Origin: Atopobiaceae bacterium
Lineage (GTDB): Bacteria > Actinomycetota > Coriobacteriia > Coriobacteriales > Atopobiaceae
Length of the DNA stretch: 21,755 nt
Assembly (NCBI GenBank): GCA_902834555.1
Contig: CADFJN010000029.1
Coordinates: forward strand, 1 to 21,755
Reading direction: 5' to 3'
Positions 21,706 to 21,755 of the stretch are shown piece after piece. The position numbers and the translations under genes are program-made. Numbering within the stretch: position 1 is the stretch's first letter; every line of letters starts with the position of its first letter. The notes under the pieces are model-generated. The model ran no database searches and was not told the origin of the DNA. It worked only from the letters and a program-made list of their open reading frames with translations.

Positions 21706-21752
21706 TGCGGACAAAAAGTTGGACCGAGGAGGTCCGGGACTGGGGGTCCGCA
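21706..21752. repeat. Terminal hairpin repeat, right copy
   Basis: Inverted copy of the element at 1-49. It has TGCGGAC (21706-21712) and GTCCGCA (21746-21752) at its ends and GGACC/GGTCC (21721-21725, 21731-21735) inside. From its left end it reads TGCGGACAAAAAGTTGGACC, the form most like an IS3-family end. Only three bases follow before the window stops, so the element may continue beyond it. Confidence 0.7.
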
Positions 21753-21755
21753 TGT

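Overview
The window looks like one contig from a high-GC Gram-positive bacterium, most likely a coriobacterium of the Olsenella/Atopobium type. This rests on GC-rich codon use, the style of the toxin-antitoxin pairs, the Hsp33 and histidine-phosphatase genes, and genes starting behind GGAGG-like sites. It is an inference; there is no rRNA gene. Each end carries the same 47-49 nt hairpin sequence in opposite orientation, as when an assembly stops at a repeated element. I see no tRNA, rRNA, CRISPR array or transposase gene.

Left part (1-11036) is a patchwork of small units. It holds a membrane-anchored exported protein; a secreted FG-GAP/VCBS-type protein broken by three frameshifts; an intact YefM/RelE-like toxin-antitoxin pair with a recognisable TGTACA operator; a MetE-like (YxjG family) methyltransferase behind a structured leader; a HigB/HigA-type pair whose toxin has a stop at codon 11; a histidine phosphatase; Hsp33; a nitroreductase; a flavin-binding split-barrel protein coupled to a TetR regulator; a decayed short-chain dehydrogenase; and a SnoaL-like protein. 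Several intergenic regions hold foldback structures of about 90-116 nt.

Middle (11037-12146) is about 1.1 kb without a credible gene but with marked symmetry. Two direct copies of a repeat at 40-bp spacing face two inverted copies, also at 40-bp spacing, around an AT-rich core that has its own palindrome. On either side lies one copy of a roughly 165-bp element made of four CCGGTAAC-type sites at conserved distances. I cannot assign it a function.

Right part (12147-21623) is one tight minus-strand operon of seven genes, nearly all overlapping by 4-23 nt. In transcription order: a secreted, C-terminally anchored protein with four DG..DW domains; an exosortase of the XrtG type; a processive family 2 glycosyltransferase; a two-TM sensor with a decayed GGDEF-like domain; a 6-pyruvoyl-tetrahydropterin-synthase-like protein; a large membrane protein; and a GT2-GtrA fusion. 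This matches the poorly characterised exosortase G gene set of Gram-positive bacteria. The likely joint task is to make a cell-surface polysaccharide or glycolipid and to process and attach the first protein to it. No member of this set has a role that can be proven from sequence, so it is the best candidate for an undescribed system here.
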